DNA of 64,000 bases from Zavarzinia marina (GTDB lineage: Bacteria; Pseudomonadota; Alphaproteobacteria; Zavarziniales; Zavarziniaceae). The notes beneath the pieces were generated by a model, which was not told the origin of the DNA, searched no databases, and saw nothing but the letters and a program-made list of their open reading frames with translations. The stretch is taken from contig NZ_JAKGSB010000005.1 of assembly GCF_021568905.1 (NCBI RefSeq), positions 248,001-312,000 on the forward strand, given 5' to 3'. Made by a program: the position numbers and the translations under genes. Shown here one piece after another: positions 26,228 to 35,162 of this stretch; position 1 is the stretch's first letter, and each line of letters opens with the position of its first letter.

Positions 26228-27103
26228 ATGATGGAACGTTTCGGCTACACGGACGACGAACTCCTCGCCCTGCCCCTGTCCTACCGTCCCGACCTGCTGG
26301 CGGGCAAGGTCGCCATGGTCTCGGGCGCCGGCACCGGCATCGGCAAGGCGATCGCCGTCACCCTCGGCCGGCTCGGCGCGAAGCTGGTGATCTGCGGGCG
26401 CAAGATCGAGAAGCTGGAAGCGACCGCGGCCCTTCTTGACCGTGCCGGGGCGGCGGTCATGGCCCATGCCGTCTCGATCCGCGATCCGGAGGCGGTGGCG
26501 GCGCTGCATCAGGCGGCGACGGACCGTTTCGGCGGCATCGACATCCTGGTGAACAATGCCGGCGGCCAGTTCCCCCAGGCGGCGATCAACTTCTCGCCCA
26601 AGGGCTTCAACGCCGTCGTCGACACCAATCTGGCCGGCACCTGGTACATGATGCAGGCGGCGGCGCGCCAGTGGCGGGACGCGGGACGGCCCGGCGCCAT
26701 CGTCAATATCGTCGCCGTGGTCGGCCGGGGCATGCCCGGTGTGGCCCATACCTGCGCCGCGCGGGCGGGTGTGATCGCGCTTTCGAAGACCGTGGCGATC
26801 GAATGGGCGCCGCTCGGCATCCGCATCAATTGCGTGGCGCCCGGCATCATCGCGACCGAGGGCATGAACGTCTATCCGGACGAAGCCCGCAATGCGATGC
26901 CCGACACCAATCTGATGCGCCGTTTCGGCACCGCCCTCGACGTCGCGGAACTGGTGGTGCATCTGGGCTCGCCGGCCGGCAATTTCATCACCGGCGAAGT
27001 CGTCCATGTCGACGGCGGCAACCAGATCTGGGGCGATCAATGGACCATCCCGCGCCCCGACTGGTACACGACGCCGCAGGAATCGGCGTTTCCGGGGCGA
27101 TAG
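26228..27103 (+). CDS. SDR-family oxidoreductase with altered active site (AtuB/AtuG-like)
   Basis: A 291-residue Rossmann protein: cofactor motif SGAGTGIGKA (32-41), NNAGG (109-113), and the late INCVAPGIIATEGM block. The usual catalytic YxxxK reads THR-CAA-ARG here (Thr175 to Arg179 in AHTCAARAGV). 2,4-Dienoyl-CoA reductase-type SDRs also lack the Tyr at this place but keep the Lys. It may act on an acyl-CoA or terpenoid-CoA using a different mechanism, or have lost activity. It is translationally close to atuA (stop 26225, start 26228 or 26231), supporting a joint role. Confidence 0.8.
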   Translation: MMERFGYTDDELLALPLSYRPDLLAGKVAMVSGAGTGIGKAIAVTLGRLGAKLVICGRKIEKLEATAALLDRAGAAVMAHAVSIRDPEAVAALHQAATDRFGGIDILVNNAGGQFPQAAINFSPKGFNAVVDTNLAGTWYMMQAAARQWRDAGRPGAIVNIVAVVGRGMPGVAHTCAARAGVIALSKTVAIEWAPLGIRINCVAPGIIATEGMNVYPDEARNAMPDTNLMRRFGTALDVAELVVHLGSPAGNFITGEVVHVDGGNQIWGDQWTIPRPDWYTTPQESAFPGR

Positions 27104-27159
27104 GCGAAACGCCGCCGTCAAGAGGACGCGGCGCCAGGGGCGCCCCATCGGGAGAAAGA

Positions 27160-27180
27160 CCCCGGCCTTCGCCGGGGCGA
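27160..27180. repeat. second copy of the REP-like palindrome
   Basis: CCCCGGC-CTTC-GCCGGGG (27160-27177) plus CGA is identical to 16080-16100. It lies between the convergent SDR and mlaC genes. Confidence 0.6.
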
Positions 27181-27204
27181 CGAGAACGGAAAGAGCGTGA
27201 AGCC

Positions 27205-27807
27205 TCAGCTCACGCCGTTCTTCTTCTTCAGGCCGGCGAGAAGGGCATCCATGCCGCCGTTGCCGATGACGCTGCTGAAATCCTCGCGCTGGGCATTGCG
27301 CATCGAGAGGTTCTCGATCACCACGTCGACGATCTGATAGCTGCCCGGGTTGCCGGACAGCAGCCAGTCGACCACGACCGGGGCGCCGCCCTTGGGGCTG
27401 ACGATCTGGCTGTGCACCAGGGTATTGTCGCCCTGGGGCTGGCTGCCCAGGGTCTGGAGCTGTTCGCCGGCATATTGCGACAGGCGGCGGGAATAGGTCT
27501 TCACCACGTCGATCGTGTAGAGGCGGTTGAATTCCTCGATCTGTTCCGGCGTCGCGCTGCGGCGCCAGCGGCCCAGCACGAAGGCGCCGATGGCCGGCAC
27601 GTCGAAGGCGGTGAGGAAGAGGTCGCGGAAATCGGCCTCGCGCTGATCCGCCGACAGGCTGTCGTCGGCAAGCACGGCGATGGCGCGGCCGCCGAGATCG
27701 TCGATGAAGGCGGTGGCGGCGTCGGCGGCGAAGGCGCCCTTTCCGCCCAGCGCCAGAACGACGCCGGCGGCGCCGGTGGCCAGCAGCATTTGACGTCGGG
27801 TGGTCAT
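27205..27807 (-). CDS. mlaC: MlaC-like periplasmic phospholipid-binding protein
   Basis: A 200-residue precursor with a Tat-like signal (TTRRQMLLATGAAGVVLALG, cleavage near AFA-A27). The mature part matches the Ttg2D/MlaC family: LTAFDVPAIGAFVLGRWRR, then EEFNRLYTIDVVKTYSRRL and VDWLLSGNPGSYQIVDVVIE. In the Mla system it carries phospholipids between the outer-membrane MlaA complex and the inner-membrane MlaFEDB transporter. It is 97 bp downstream of mlaA and probably co-transcribed. mlaFEDB genes are not in the window. The ATG at 27807 is chosen, with GAGG nine bases upstream. Confidence 0.85.
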   Translation of the reverse strand: MTTRRQMLLATGAAGVVLALGGKGAFAADAATAFIDDLGGRAIAVLADDSLSADQREADFRDLFLTAFDVPAIGAFVLGRWRRSATPEQIEEFNRLYTIDVVKTYSRRLSQYAGEQLQTLGSQPQGDNTLVHSQIVSPKGGAPVVVDWLLSGNPGSYQIVDVVIENLSMRNAQREDFSSVIGNGGMDALLAGLKKKNGVS

Positions 27808-27904
27808 TTCGTCATGCCTCATACGGAACGGTTGGCAGGTCCGGTGTAAACGGCCTTTCGGCCGCGCCGGTTCCGCGGCGCGGCCCGGGTCGGTGCGATG
27901 CCGG

Positions 27905-28732
27905 CTATTGAGCGGGGACCAGGGTCGTGTCGGCGCGGCCGTCGTCGCGGTTCTCGATGGCGGCGGCACGGCGCTGGCGATAGAGGTTGCGGATCGTCGC
28001 ATAGAGGTCGAGGGACGATGCCTCGATCTCCTCGAAAGCGTCGATGCCGCGGGCGCGGCTGTCGATGATGTCGGCGGCCAGCAGGCCGTAGCCGACGACT
28101 TCGGCGTCATTGGCCGGAAGGACATAGGTCAGCGGATCGAAGAGCTGATCGACGCCGAGACCGACCAGATCGCGCGGCGGCCGCGGGCCGATCAGCGGCA
28201 ACACCAGATAGGGACCTTCGCCGACCCCCCAGACCGCCAGGGTCTGGCCGAAATCCTCGTCGTGACGGGGATAGCCGATGCGGCTGGCGAAATCGTAGAA
28301 ACCGCCGACGCCGGCGATCGTATTGGTGATGAAGCGCGCCGTGGTGATCCGCGCCCGCGCCAGATCGCCCTGCAGCAGGTCGTTGGCCAGGATGATCGGG
28401 GTGCGCAGATTGTTCAGGAAGTTGCGGACGCCGTTCTGTACCCGGTCGGGCACGATGCTGCGATAGACCACGGCCACCGGCTTCAGGGCCATGTAGTCGA
28501 AGAAGCGGTTCAGCTCGAAGAAATAGCGGTTCAGCGGCTCGACGGGGTCGTTGCGGCGCTCGAACTCCGCCACGGCCTCGACGTCGCTGGCGGGCGGGCG
28601 CTTGGCGCAGCCGGTGGAGACGCCCGCGATCAGCAGGATCGCCATGCCGGCGGCGAGGAGGCGGCCGAATCGCCGGCGCGCGGGGCGAACGGCTACGACG
28701 GCCCTGGCGTTCTCGCGATCCTGTGTCACCAC
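27905..28732 (-). CDS. mlaA: MlaA (VacJ) outer-membrane lipoprotein
   Basis: A 275-residue precursor. A long basic N-terminus leads to a lipobox VSTGC (Cys42). The MlaA core is clear: RRNDPVEPLNRYFFELNRFF, VRNFLNNLRTPIILANDLLQ, RFITNTIAGVGGFYD, and EDFGQTLAVWGVGEGPYLVLP. It removes mislocalised phospholipids from the outer leaflet of the outer membrane. The start is a GTG at 28732, with another GTG three bases on, after GAGGAAAT. It is the first gene of an mlaA-mlaC pair. Confidence 0.9.
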   Translation of the reverse strand: MVTQDRENARAVVAVRPARRRFGRLLAAGMAILLIAGVSTGCAKRPPASDVEAVAEFERRNDPVEPLNRYFFELNRFFDYMALKPVAVVYRSIVPDRVQNGVRNFLNNLRTPIILANDLLQGDLARARITTARFITNTIAGVGGFYDFASRIGYPRHDEDFGQTLAVWGVGEGPYLVLPLIGPRPPRDLVGLGVDQLFDPLTYVLPANDAEVVGYGLLAADIIDSRARGIDAFEEIEASSLDLYATIRNLYRQRRAAAIENRDDGRADTTLVPAQ

Positions 28733-28916
28733 ATTTCCTCCGCTCTGCCGGAATCACCGGCCCCCTTACCCAAGACGATAGGAATTGGTTGGGTAACATA
28801 TGGTTCTCATAGGGTTAAAGCCGAATTTGACCCATGGGGCGCGGGCGGGTGCAAATGCGGGCCCGTTCGTCTCATTGTGGCAACAGCGATAGCGGTTTGT
28901 CGCCGTTGTTGCCAAA

Positions 28917-28940
28917 ACACATAAAGATATGTTTATGTGT
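28917..28940. promoter_or_regulatory. SahR-type operator palindrome
   Basis: ACACATAAA-GATATG-TTTATGTGT is a 9-bp perfect inverted repeat (11 of 12 symmetric pairs match over the whole 24 bp). It sits 78 bp before the sahR-metF-metH operon. Its AT-rich CATAAAGATATxTTTATG form resembles the palindromes described for SahR regulators. The match is from memory and by eye. Confidence 0.65.
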
Positions 28941-29018
28941 GCTCATGACCGCGCGCCCTGATCGACCGCGGCCCCTTCGGCCTTCCTTCGGATCGCCGAC
29001 CGATTCGGGGGGCCGGCG

Positions 29019-29975
29019 ATGACCGAACTCCTCGCCGCCCTGAAGGGCGCGGCCGAGCCGACGCGCCTGCGCATCCTCCTGCTGCTCGCCCGGGCCGAAC
29101 TGACGGTGACCGAACTGACCCAGGTCCTGGGCCAGAGCCAGCCGCGCCTGTCGCGCCATCTGAAGCTGATGGCGGAGGCGGGCCTGATCGACCGATTCCG
29201 CGAAGGCGCCTGGGTGTTCCACCGTCCCGCCGCCGACGGTGTCGGCGCGCGGCTGGCGGCCGAGATCGTAACCCTGGCGGACGAGGGCGATCCGGCTCAT
29301 CAGCGCGATCTCGCCCGGCTCGATGCGATCCTGAAGGCGCGGACCCAGGCGGCGGCCGATTATTTCGCCGCCAATGCCGCCGAATGGGACCGCATCCGTT
29401 CGCTCCACGTGCCCGAACAGCAGGTGGAGGCGGCGCTGGACCGGATCGTCGGGCCGGGCCGCATCGACTTCATGCTGGACGTCGGCACCGGCACCGGGCG
29501 GATGCTGGAATTGTTCGGGCCGCGCGCCGCGCGCGGTCTCGGCCTCGACATCAGCCACGAGATGCTGTCGCTCGCCCGAGCCCGGCTGGACGCGGCGGGT
29601 CTCGCGCAGTGCCAGGTGCGCCAGGGCGATCTCCATGCCATGGCGCTGGCCGATGGTGTCGCCGATCTGGTGATCTTCCACCAGGTGCTGCATTTCACCG
29701 CCGATCCCCAGGCCGCGATCGCCGAGGCGGGACGCGTGCTGGCGCCGGGCGGGCGCCTGCTGCTGATCGACTTCCTGCCCCATGAGCGCGAGGAATTGCG
29801 CGACCTGCATGCCCATCGCCGGCTCGGCTTCAGCCGGCGCGAGGTGAGTGCCTGGGGCCGGGCCGCCAATCTCGATCTCGATCTCGTACAAACCTTCGTC
29901 GGCGATCCCCTGACCGTCGGCATCTGGCTGGGCCGGCGCCCGGCCGCCAACATCACGGACGGGCCCGCATCATGA
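29019..29975 (+). CDS. sahR: SahR-type ArsR regulator fused to a SAM-dependent methyltransferase domain
   Basis: A 318-residue two-domain protein. Residues 1-100 are an ArsR winged helix (LLLARAELTVTELTQVLGQS, then RLSRHLKLMAEAGL). Residues ~120-310 are a class I methyltransferase fold (LDVGTGTGRMLELF near 153, DLVIFHQVLHF near 212, GGRLLLIDFLPH near 246). Proteins of this architecture next to metF/metH are the SahR group, where the methyltransferase-like domain is thought to sense S-adenosylhomocysteine. No metal-binding cysteine pair is seen in the ArsR part. Its stop overlaps the metF start by 4 bp (ATGA). Confidence 0.82.
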   Translation: MTELLAALKGAAEPTRLRILLLLARAELTVTELTQVLGQSQPRLSRHLKLMAEAGLIDRFREGAWVFHRPAADGVGARLAAEIVTLADEGDPAHQRDLARLDAILKARTQAAADYFAANAAEWDRIRSLHVPEQQVEAALDRIVGPGRIDFMLDVGTGTGRMLELFGPRAARGLGLDISHEMLSLARARLDAAGLAQCQVRQGDLHAMALADGVADLVIFHQVLHFTADPQAAIAEAGRVLAPGGRLLLIDFLPHEREELRDLHAHRRLGFSRREVSAWGRAANLDLDLVQTFVGDPLTVGIWLGRRPAANITDGPAS

Positions 29976-30844
29976 CCCTCGGCAACCTTGCCCATATCAA
30001 TGTCTCCTTCGAATTCTTCCCGCCCAAGACGCCGGAGATGGAAGACGCCCTGTGGCGCACCGTGCGCCGGTTGGAGCCGCTGAACCCCGCCTTCGTCTCG
30101 GTGACCTATGGCGCCGGCGGCTCGACCCGCGAGCGCACCCATCAGACGGTGAAGCGCCTCGTCGACGAGACCGGGTTGAAGCCCGCCGCCCATCTGACCT
30201 GCGTCGCCGCGACGAAGGACGAGGTGGACGCGGTGGCGCGCGACTATTGGGACGCCGGGGTTCGCCACATCGTGGCGCTTCGCGGCGACAGTCAGGAACC
30301 GGGCGCTCCCTATCAGCCGCATCCCGGCGGCTATCCCTTCGCCGTCGATCTGGTGGCGGGCCTGAAGAAGATCGCGGATTTCGAAATCTCGGTCGCGGCC
30401 TATCCGGAAGTGCATCCCGATGCCGCCAGCGCCGAAGCCGATCTCGACAATCTGAAGCGCAAGATCGATGCCGGCGCGACGCGGGCGATCACCCAGTTCT
30501 TCTTCGACAACGACGCCTATTTCCGCTTCATGGACCGGGTGCTGGCGGCGGGCATCACCGTGCCCGTGGTGCCGGGCATCATTCCGGTGTCGAACTTCAG
30601 GCAGATCGTCAAATTCGCCGGCGCCACGGGGGCGTCCATCCCCGACAGCATGGCGCGCCATTTCGAAGGACTGGACGACGACCCTGAAACGCGGAAACTG
30701 GTCGCGGTCACCATCGCCGCCGAACAGGTGCGCGGCCTTGCCGCCGCCGGGGTCAAGGATTTCCACTTCTACACCCTGAACCGGGCGGACCTCTCCTTCG
30801 CCCTGTGCCATCTCCTCGGCCTGCGCGCCGCCCGAGAATCGTGA
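29972..30844 (+). CDS. metF: 5,10-methylenetetrahydrofolate reductase
   Basis: Reduces 5,10-methylene-THF to 5-methyl-THF with FAD and NAD(P)H, supplying the methyl donor for MetH. At 290 residues it has the bacterial single-domain length. Landmarks: SFEFFPPKTPEMED at the start, FVSVTYGAGGSTRERT near 44-59, and ITQFFFDNDAYFRFMDR near 170-186. Start and stop signals place it between sahR (4-bp overlap) and metH (16 bp later), one operon for methionine regeneration. Confidence 0.95.
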   Translation: MTLGNLAHINVSFEFFPPKTPEMEDALWRTVRRLEPLNPAFVSVTYGAGGSTRERTHQTVKRLVDETGLKPAAHLTCVAATKDEVDAVARDYWDAGVRHIVALRGDSQEPGAPYQPHPGGYPFAVDLVAGLKKIADFEISVAAYPEVHPDAASAEADLDNLKRKIDAGATRAITQFFFDNDAYFRFMDRVLAAGITVPVVPGIIPVSNFRQIVKFAGATGASIPDSMARHFEGLDDDPETRKLVAVTIAAEQVRGLAAAGVKDFHFYTLNRADLSFALCHLLGLRAARES

Positions 30845-30859
30845 TCTGGGGATCGTGAA

Positions 30860-33800
30860 ATGAGCAAGTTCCTCGACGCCTTGAACGACCGCATCCTGCT
30901 GTGCGACGGCGGCACCGGCAGTCTCGTGCAGGCGATGAACCTCGACGTCGTCCGCGATTTCGACGGCCAGGAGAATTGCACCGAGGTACTGAACCGCACC
31001 CGGCCCGACGTGGTGCGCGAGATCCATCGCAACTATCTCGCCGCCGGCTCCGACATGGTGCAGACCAATTCCTTCGGCGGCTCGCCCATCACGCTCTCCG
31101 AGTTCGATCTTCAGGACGAAGCCTTCGCCCTGAACAAGAGTGCCGCCGAACTGGCGCGCGAAGCGATCGAGGAATTCGCCCACGACGGGCGGGAGCGTTT
31201 CGTGCTCGGCTCCATCGGCCCCGGCACGCGCCTGCCCTCCCTCGGCCATATCGCCTATGACCCGCTGGAAGCCGCGCTGGCCGTCCAGGCCGAGGGCCTG
31301 ATCGCCGGCGGCGTCGACGCCATCCTGATCGAAACCTGTCAGGATACGTTGCAGATCAAGGCCGCGGTCAACGGCGTGAAGATCGCGCGCGAAAAGCTGG
31401 GGGCGACGACGCCGATCATGGTGCAGGTGACGGTGGAGACCACGGGCACCCTGCTGGTCGGGCCGGACATCGCGGCGGCGGCGACGGTGATCAACGCCCT
31501 CGACGTGCCGGTGATCGGCCTCAACTGCGCCACCGGGCCGCAGGAAATGGCGGAACACGTGAAGTTCCTGTCGGAAAACTGGCCGGGGCGGATCTCGATC
31601 CAGCCGAACGCCGGCCTGCCGGAACTGCGCGACGGCAAGACCTTCTATCCGCTCTCGCCGGAGGAAATGGCCCATTGGGTGCGCCGCTTCGTGCTCGAGG
31701 ACGGGGTCAATGTCGTCGGCGGCTGCTGCGGCACCAATCCGGGCCATATCCGTGCCCTCGACGCCATGTTGCGCGAATTGGGCGGCGACCGGGTGCGCCC
31801 GGCGCCCAAGGCCCGCAGCTTCCATTGGGTGCCCTCGGTAGCCTCGCTCTATTCCCAGGTGCCCTACCGCCAGGAGAACGCCTATCTCTCGATCGGCGAG
31901 CGTTGCAATGCCAATGGTTCCAAGGCGTTCCGCGAGGCCCAGGCGGCGGGCGACTGGGACAAATGCGTCGCCATGGGCCGCGACCAGGTGAAGGAGGGCA
32001 GCCATACCCTCGATCTCTGCACCGCCTATGTCGGGCGCGACGAAATCGCCGACATGACCGAGGTGGTCAGCCGCATGCGCGGTTCGGTGAATGCGCCGCT
32101 GGTGATCGATTCGACCGAATATCCGGTCCTCGAATCCGCCCTGAAGCTCTATGGCGGCAAGCCCATCATCAATTCGATCAACTTCGAGGATGGCGAGGAA
32201 CCGGCGGCACTGCGCCTGAAGCTGGCGAAGAAATTCGGTGCCGCCATGGTCGCCCTGACCATCGAGGAAGCGGGCATGGCCAAGACCGCGGCCGACAAGC
32301 TGCGCATCGCCCGTCGGCTCTATGATTTCGCGGTGAACCAGCACGGCCTGCCGCCGGCCGACCTGATGTTCGATCCGCTCACCTTCACCATCTGCACCGG
32401 CAACGAGGACGACCGCAAGCTCGGCCTCGAAACCCTGGACGCGATCGAGATGATCGCGAAGGACATGCCCGAGGTGCAGATCATCCTCGGCCTGTCCAAT
32501 ATCTCCTTCGGTCTCAACCCGGCGGCGCGCCATGTGCTGAATTCGGTCTATCTCGACCATGCGCTCCGCCGCGGACTGACCGGCGCCATCGTCCATCTCT
32601 CGAAGATCATGCCGCTGCACAAGATCCCCGAGGCGGAGGTGAAGGCGGCGGAAGACCTGATCTTCGATCGCCGCGCCGAGGGTTACGATCCTCTCCAGGC
32701 CTTCATCGCCCTCTTCGCCGACCGCAAGGGCGCCAAGGCCGAGAAGAAGGCGCGCGCCGAGACGGCGGAGGAACGCCTGGTGCAGCGCATCGTCGACGGC
32801 GACCGCCAGGGTCTCGAGGACGACCTGGAGGAGGCGATGACCAAGCACCCGCCCCTCGACATCATCAACAACTTCCTGCTCGACGGCATGAAGGTGGTGG
32901 GCGAGCTGTTCGGCGCCGGCAAGATGCAATTGCCCTTCGTCTTGCAGTCAGCCGAAACCATGAAGACCGCCGTCGCCTATCTCGAACCCCATATGGAAAA
33001 GATCGAGGGCCAGGAGAAGGGCACCATCGTTCTCGCCACGGTGAAGGGCGACGTCCACGACATCGGCAAGAATCTGGTCGACATCATCCTGACCAACAAT
33101 GGCTATCGCGTCGTCAACCTGGGCATCAAGCAGCCGGTCGCCGCCATCATCGAGGCGGCGCAGAAGGAGCGGGCGGATGCCGTCGGCATGTCCGGCCTTC
33201 TGGTGAAGTCGACCGTGATCATGCGCGAGAACCTGGAGGAGATGACCCGCCTCGGCCTCGACGTGCCGGTGTTCCTGGGCGGTGCCGCGCTGACCCGGAA
33301 ATATGTCGAGGAGGATTGCGTGCGCGCCTATGGCGCCGGCCGCGTCGCCTATGCCCGCGATGCCTTCGACGGGCTGGACCTGATGGCGCGCGTCGTGAAC
33401 GACAATTTCGACGATCACCTGAAGGTGATCCAGGAAAAGCGCGCCGGCCGTCCCTCGAACAAGAAGAAGATCGGCACGCCCAGCGAGGCCAGCGTGGCGC
33501 GCCCGATCGATTACGCGGAAACCCGCGTCCGGCGCGAAGAACTGGCCAAGGGCGTAACCGTGCCGGTGCCGCCGTTCTGGGGCCCGCAGGTGATCGAGGA
33601 CCTGCCCCTGAAGGCCCTGGTGCCCTTCCTGAACGAAACCATGCTCTATCAGTTCCAATGGGGCTTCGAGAAGGCGGGGCGCAGCCTCGACGAATACCGC
33701 CAGTATGCGGCGCGGGAAATCCGGCCGATCATGAACCGACTGGTCGACCAGTGCCAGCGCGACGGTATCCTGAAGCCGAAGGCGGCCTATGGCTATTGGA

Positions 33801-34351
33801 AGGCGGCGGCGGAAGGCAATGACGTCGTCCTGTTCGACGAGAGCGGCGAGCGCGAGGTGGCGCGCTTCGGCTTCCCGCGCCAGGCGCGCGGCGGCGGCCT
33901 CTGCATCGCCGACTTCTTCCGCGACGTCTCGGCCGGCGAGCGGGACGTGATCGGTCTCCAGGTCGTGACCATGGGCCAGCAGGCGTCGGAGATCGCGCGC
34001 CAATGGTTCGCCGAGAACCGCTATCAGGACTACCTTTACCTCCACGGCCTCTCGGTCGAGATGGCGGAGGCGCTGGCGGAATATGTCCACAAGAAGATCC
34101 GGGGCGAACTCGGCTTCTCCCACGAGGACGACCGCGACATCGACAAGATGCTGAAACAGGGCTATCGCGGCAGCCGCTATTCCTTCGGCTATCCCGCCTG
34201 CCCCAACATGACCGACCAGCACAAGCTCCTCGCCCTCCTCGGTGCCGATCGCATCGGCATCGAAATGGCGGACGAGGATCAGCTCCACCCCGAGCAGTCG
34301 ACCAGCGCCATCGTCGTCCACCACCCCCAGGCCAAATATTTCTCGGTCTGA
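30860..34351 (+). CDS. metH: cobalamin-dependent methionine synthase
   Basis: Transfers the methyl group from 5-methyl-THF via methylcobalamin to homocysteine. The 1163-residue protein is full length and modular. The homocysteine domain (1-320) has zinc ligands Cys223, Cys289 and Cys290 (GGCCGTNPGHI). Next come the pterin domain (about 340-610), the cobalamin cap and Rossmann domain with DVHDIGKNL (731-739; His733 is the cobalt ligand), and the C-terminal SAM-dependent reactivation domain containing YPACPNMTDQHK near 1110. This is the B12-dependent route, so cobalamin supply is needed. Last gene of the sahR operon. Confidence 0.97.
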   Translation: MSKFLDALNDRILLCDGGTGSLVQAMNLDVVRDFDGQENCTEVLNRTRPDVVREIHRNYLAAGSDMVQTNSFGGSPITLSEFDLQDEAFALNKSAAELAREAIEEFAHDGRERFVLGSIGPGTRLPSLGHIAYDPLEAALAVQAEGLIAGGVDAILIETCQDTLQIKAAVNGVKIAREKLGATTPIMVQVTVETTGTLLVGPDIAAAATVINALDVPVIGLNCATGPQEMAEHVKFLSENWPGRISIQPNAGLPELRDGKTFYPLSPEEMAHWVRRFVLEDGVNVVGGCCGTNPGHIRALDAMLRELGGDRVRPAPKARSFHWVPSVASLYSQVPYRQENAYLSIGERCNANGSKAFREAQAAGDWDKCVAMGRDQVKEGSHTLDLCTAYVGRDEIADMTEVVSRMRGSVNAPLVIDSTEYPVLESALKLYGGKPIINSINFEDGEEPAALRLKLAKKFGAAMVALTIEEAGMAKTAADKLRIARRLYDFAVNQHGLPPADLMFDPLTFTICTGNEDDRKLGLETLDAIEMIAKDMPEVQIILGLSNISFGLNPAARHVLNSVYLDHALRRGLTGAIVHLSKIMPLHKIPEAEVKAAEDLIFDRRAEGYDPLQAFIALFADRKGAKAEKKARAETAEERLVQRIVDGDRQGLEDDLEEAMTKHPPLDIINNFLLDGMKVVGELFGAGKMQLPFVLQSAETMKTAVAYLEPHMEKIEGQEKGTIVLATVKGDVHDIGKNLVDIILTNNGYRVVNLGIKQPVAAIIEAAQKERADAVGMSGLLVKSTVIMRENLEEMTRLGLDVPVFLGGAALTRKYVEEDCVRAYGAGRVAYARDAFDGLDLMARVVNDNFDDHLKVIQEKRAGRPSNKKKIGTPSEASVARPIDYAETRVRREELAKGVTVPVPPFWGPQVIEDLPLKALVPFLNETMLYQFQWGFEKAGRSLDEYRQYAAREIRPIMNRLVDQCQRDGILKPKAAYGYWKAAAEGNDVVLFDESGEREVARFGFPRQARGGGLCIADFFRDVSAGERDVIGLQVVTMGQQASEIARQWFAENRYQDYLYLHGLSVEMAEALAEYVHKKIRGELGFSHEDDRDIDKMLKQGYRGSRYSFGYPACPNMTDQHKLLALLGADRIGIEMADEDQLHPEQSTSAIVVHHPQAKYFSV

Positions 34352-34355
34352 GGGG

Positions 34356-35162
34356 TTAGAACCGCAGCCAGACGGCGCCGATGAGGCCGGTTTCGGCGGG
34401 CGTGGCGGCGCCGGCGAAGACCCAGCTGACACCCGCCTGGAGGAACAGGCCGTCATCGAGGGGGCGGACGATGGAAGGCTGGAGCTGGTGCTTGCGGAAG
34501 GGCCCGGTCGGAGCGTCGACGGTCCATTCGTTGAAGATCTGGAAGAGGATCATGCCGCCCTTCCCGTCCTTCAGCCCCAGGGTGGCGTCCGCGAGCAGCG
34601 TGACGCCGCCGTCCTCCGACAGGCGGGGAGCGAATTCGGTGGCGACGAAGGCGGGAACGGCGCCTTCGCCGAAGGGATGCGGGATCTCGAAGCCGTCGCC
34701 CCAGAGCAGGCGCAACTCGGCCTTGTCCGGCGCCGAACCGAGGCGCGCCGCCCGCCCCTCCGGGCCGAGGGCCAGGGTCAGGCCCGGCTGGAGGGACAGA
34801 ACCTCGTCCTCCTTCGACCACAGCCGGCAGCGCAGGCCGAGAAACAGTTTGGCGAGGCCCTGGTCGTAGCGGGTGTCGGTGTCGAGCCGGCTCCAGGTCG
34901 GCTGCAGGACCGCGAGATAGCCGGCCGCCACGCCATATTCGATCCAGGGCGCGATCTCGATCTTGTGTGTCTTCGCCATCGGTCGTCGCCGGCCGTCGTC
35001 GTCGAAGCCATCCTCCGCCCTGGTCAGGGTCGAGGTGACGATGATCTGGCCGCGGCCCGGTTCGCCGGTCCAGGCGGCCTGGGCCGGGCGGCCGGGCGCC
35101 GCCGCCAGGCCCGCGATCAGGGCGACGGCGGCGGCTCTTGCTCTGCCGCCGCGCCGGCTCAC
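34356..35162 (-). CDS. secreted, probably beta-rich envelope protein
   Basis: A 268-residue precursor starting with a GTG that overlaps the stop of the upstream PhaC-like gene (GTGA), so the two are translationally coupled. The N-terminus is a signal peptide (RARAAAVALIAGLAAAPGRPAQA). The mature chain alternates polar and hydrophobic residues with aromatic girdle-like positions and ends GLIGAVWLRF, a terminal aromatic typical of outer-membrane beta-barrels. It may be a small barrel or export protein; the family was not recognised. Confidence 0.6.
   Translation of the reverse strand: MSRRGGRARAAAVALIAGLAAAPGRPAQAAWTGEPGRGQIIVTSTLTRAEDGFDDDGRRRPMAKTHKIEIAPWIEYGVAAGYLAVLQPTWSRLDTDTRYDQGLAKLFLGLRCRLWSKEDEVLSLQPGLTLALGPEGRAARLGSAPDKAELRLLWGDGFEIPHPFGEGAVPAFVATEFAPRLSEDGGVTLLADATLGLKDGKGGMILFQIFNEWTVDAPTGPFRKHQLQPSIVRPLDDGLFLQAGVSWVFAGAATPAETGLIGAVWLRF

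Noticed and set aside
29360-32929. A very long minus-strand open frame (over 1100 codons) across sahR, metF and metH
   Set aside because: It is antisense to three clearly recognised genes; long stop-free antisense frames are expected at this GC content and its translation resembles no protein family.
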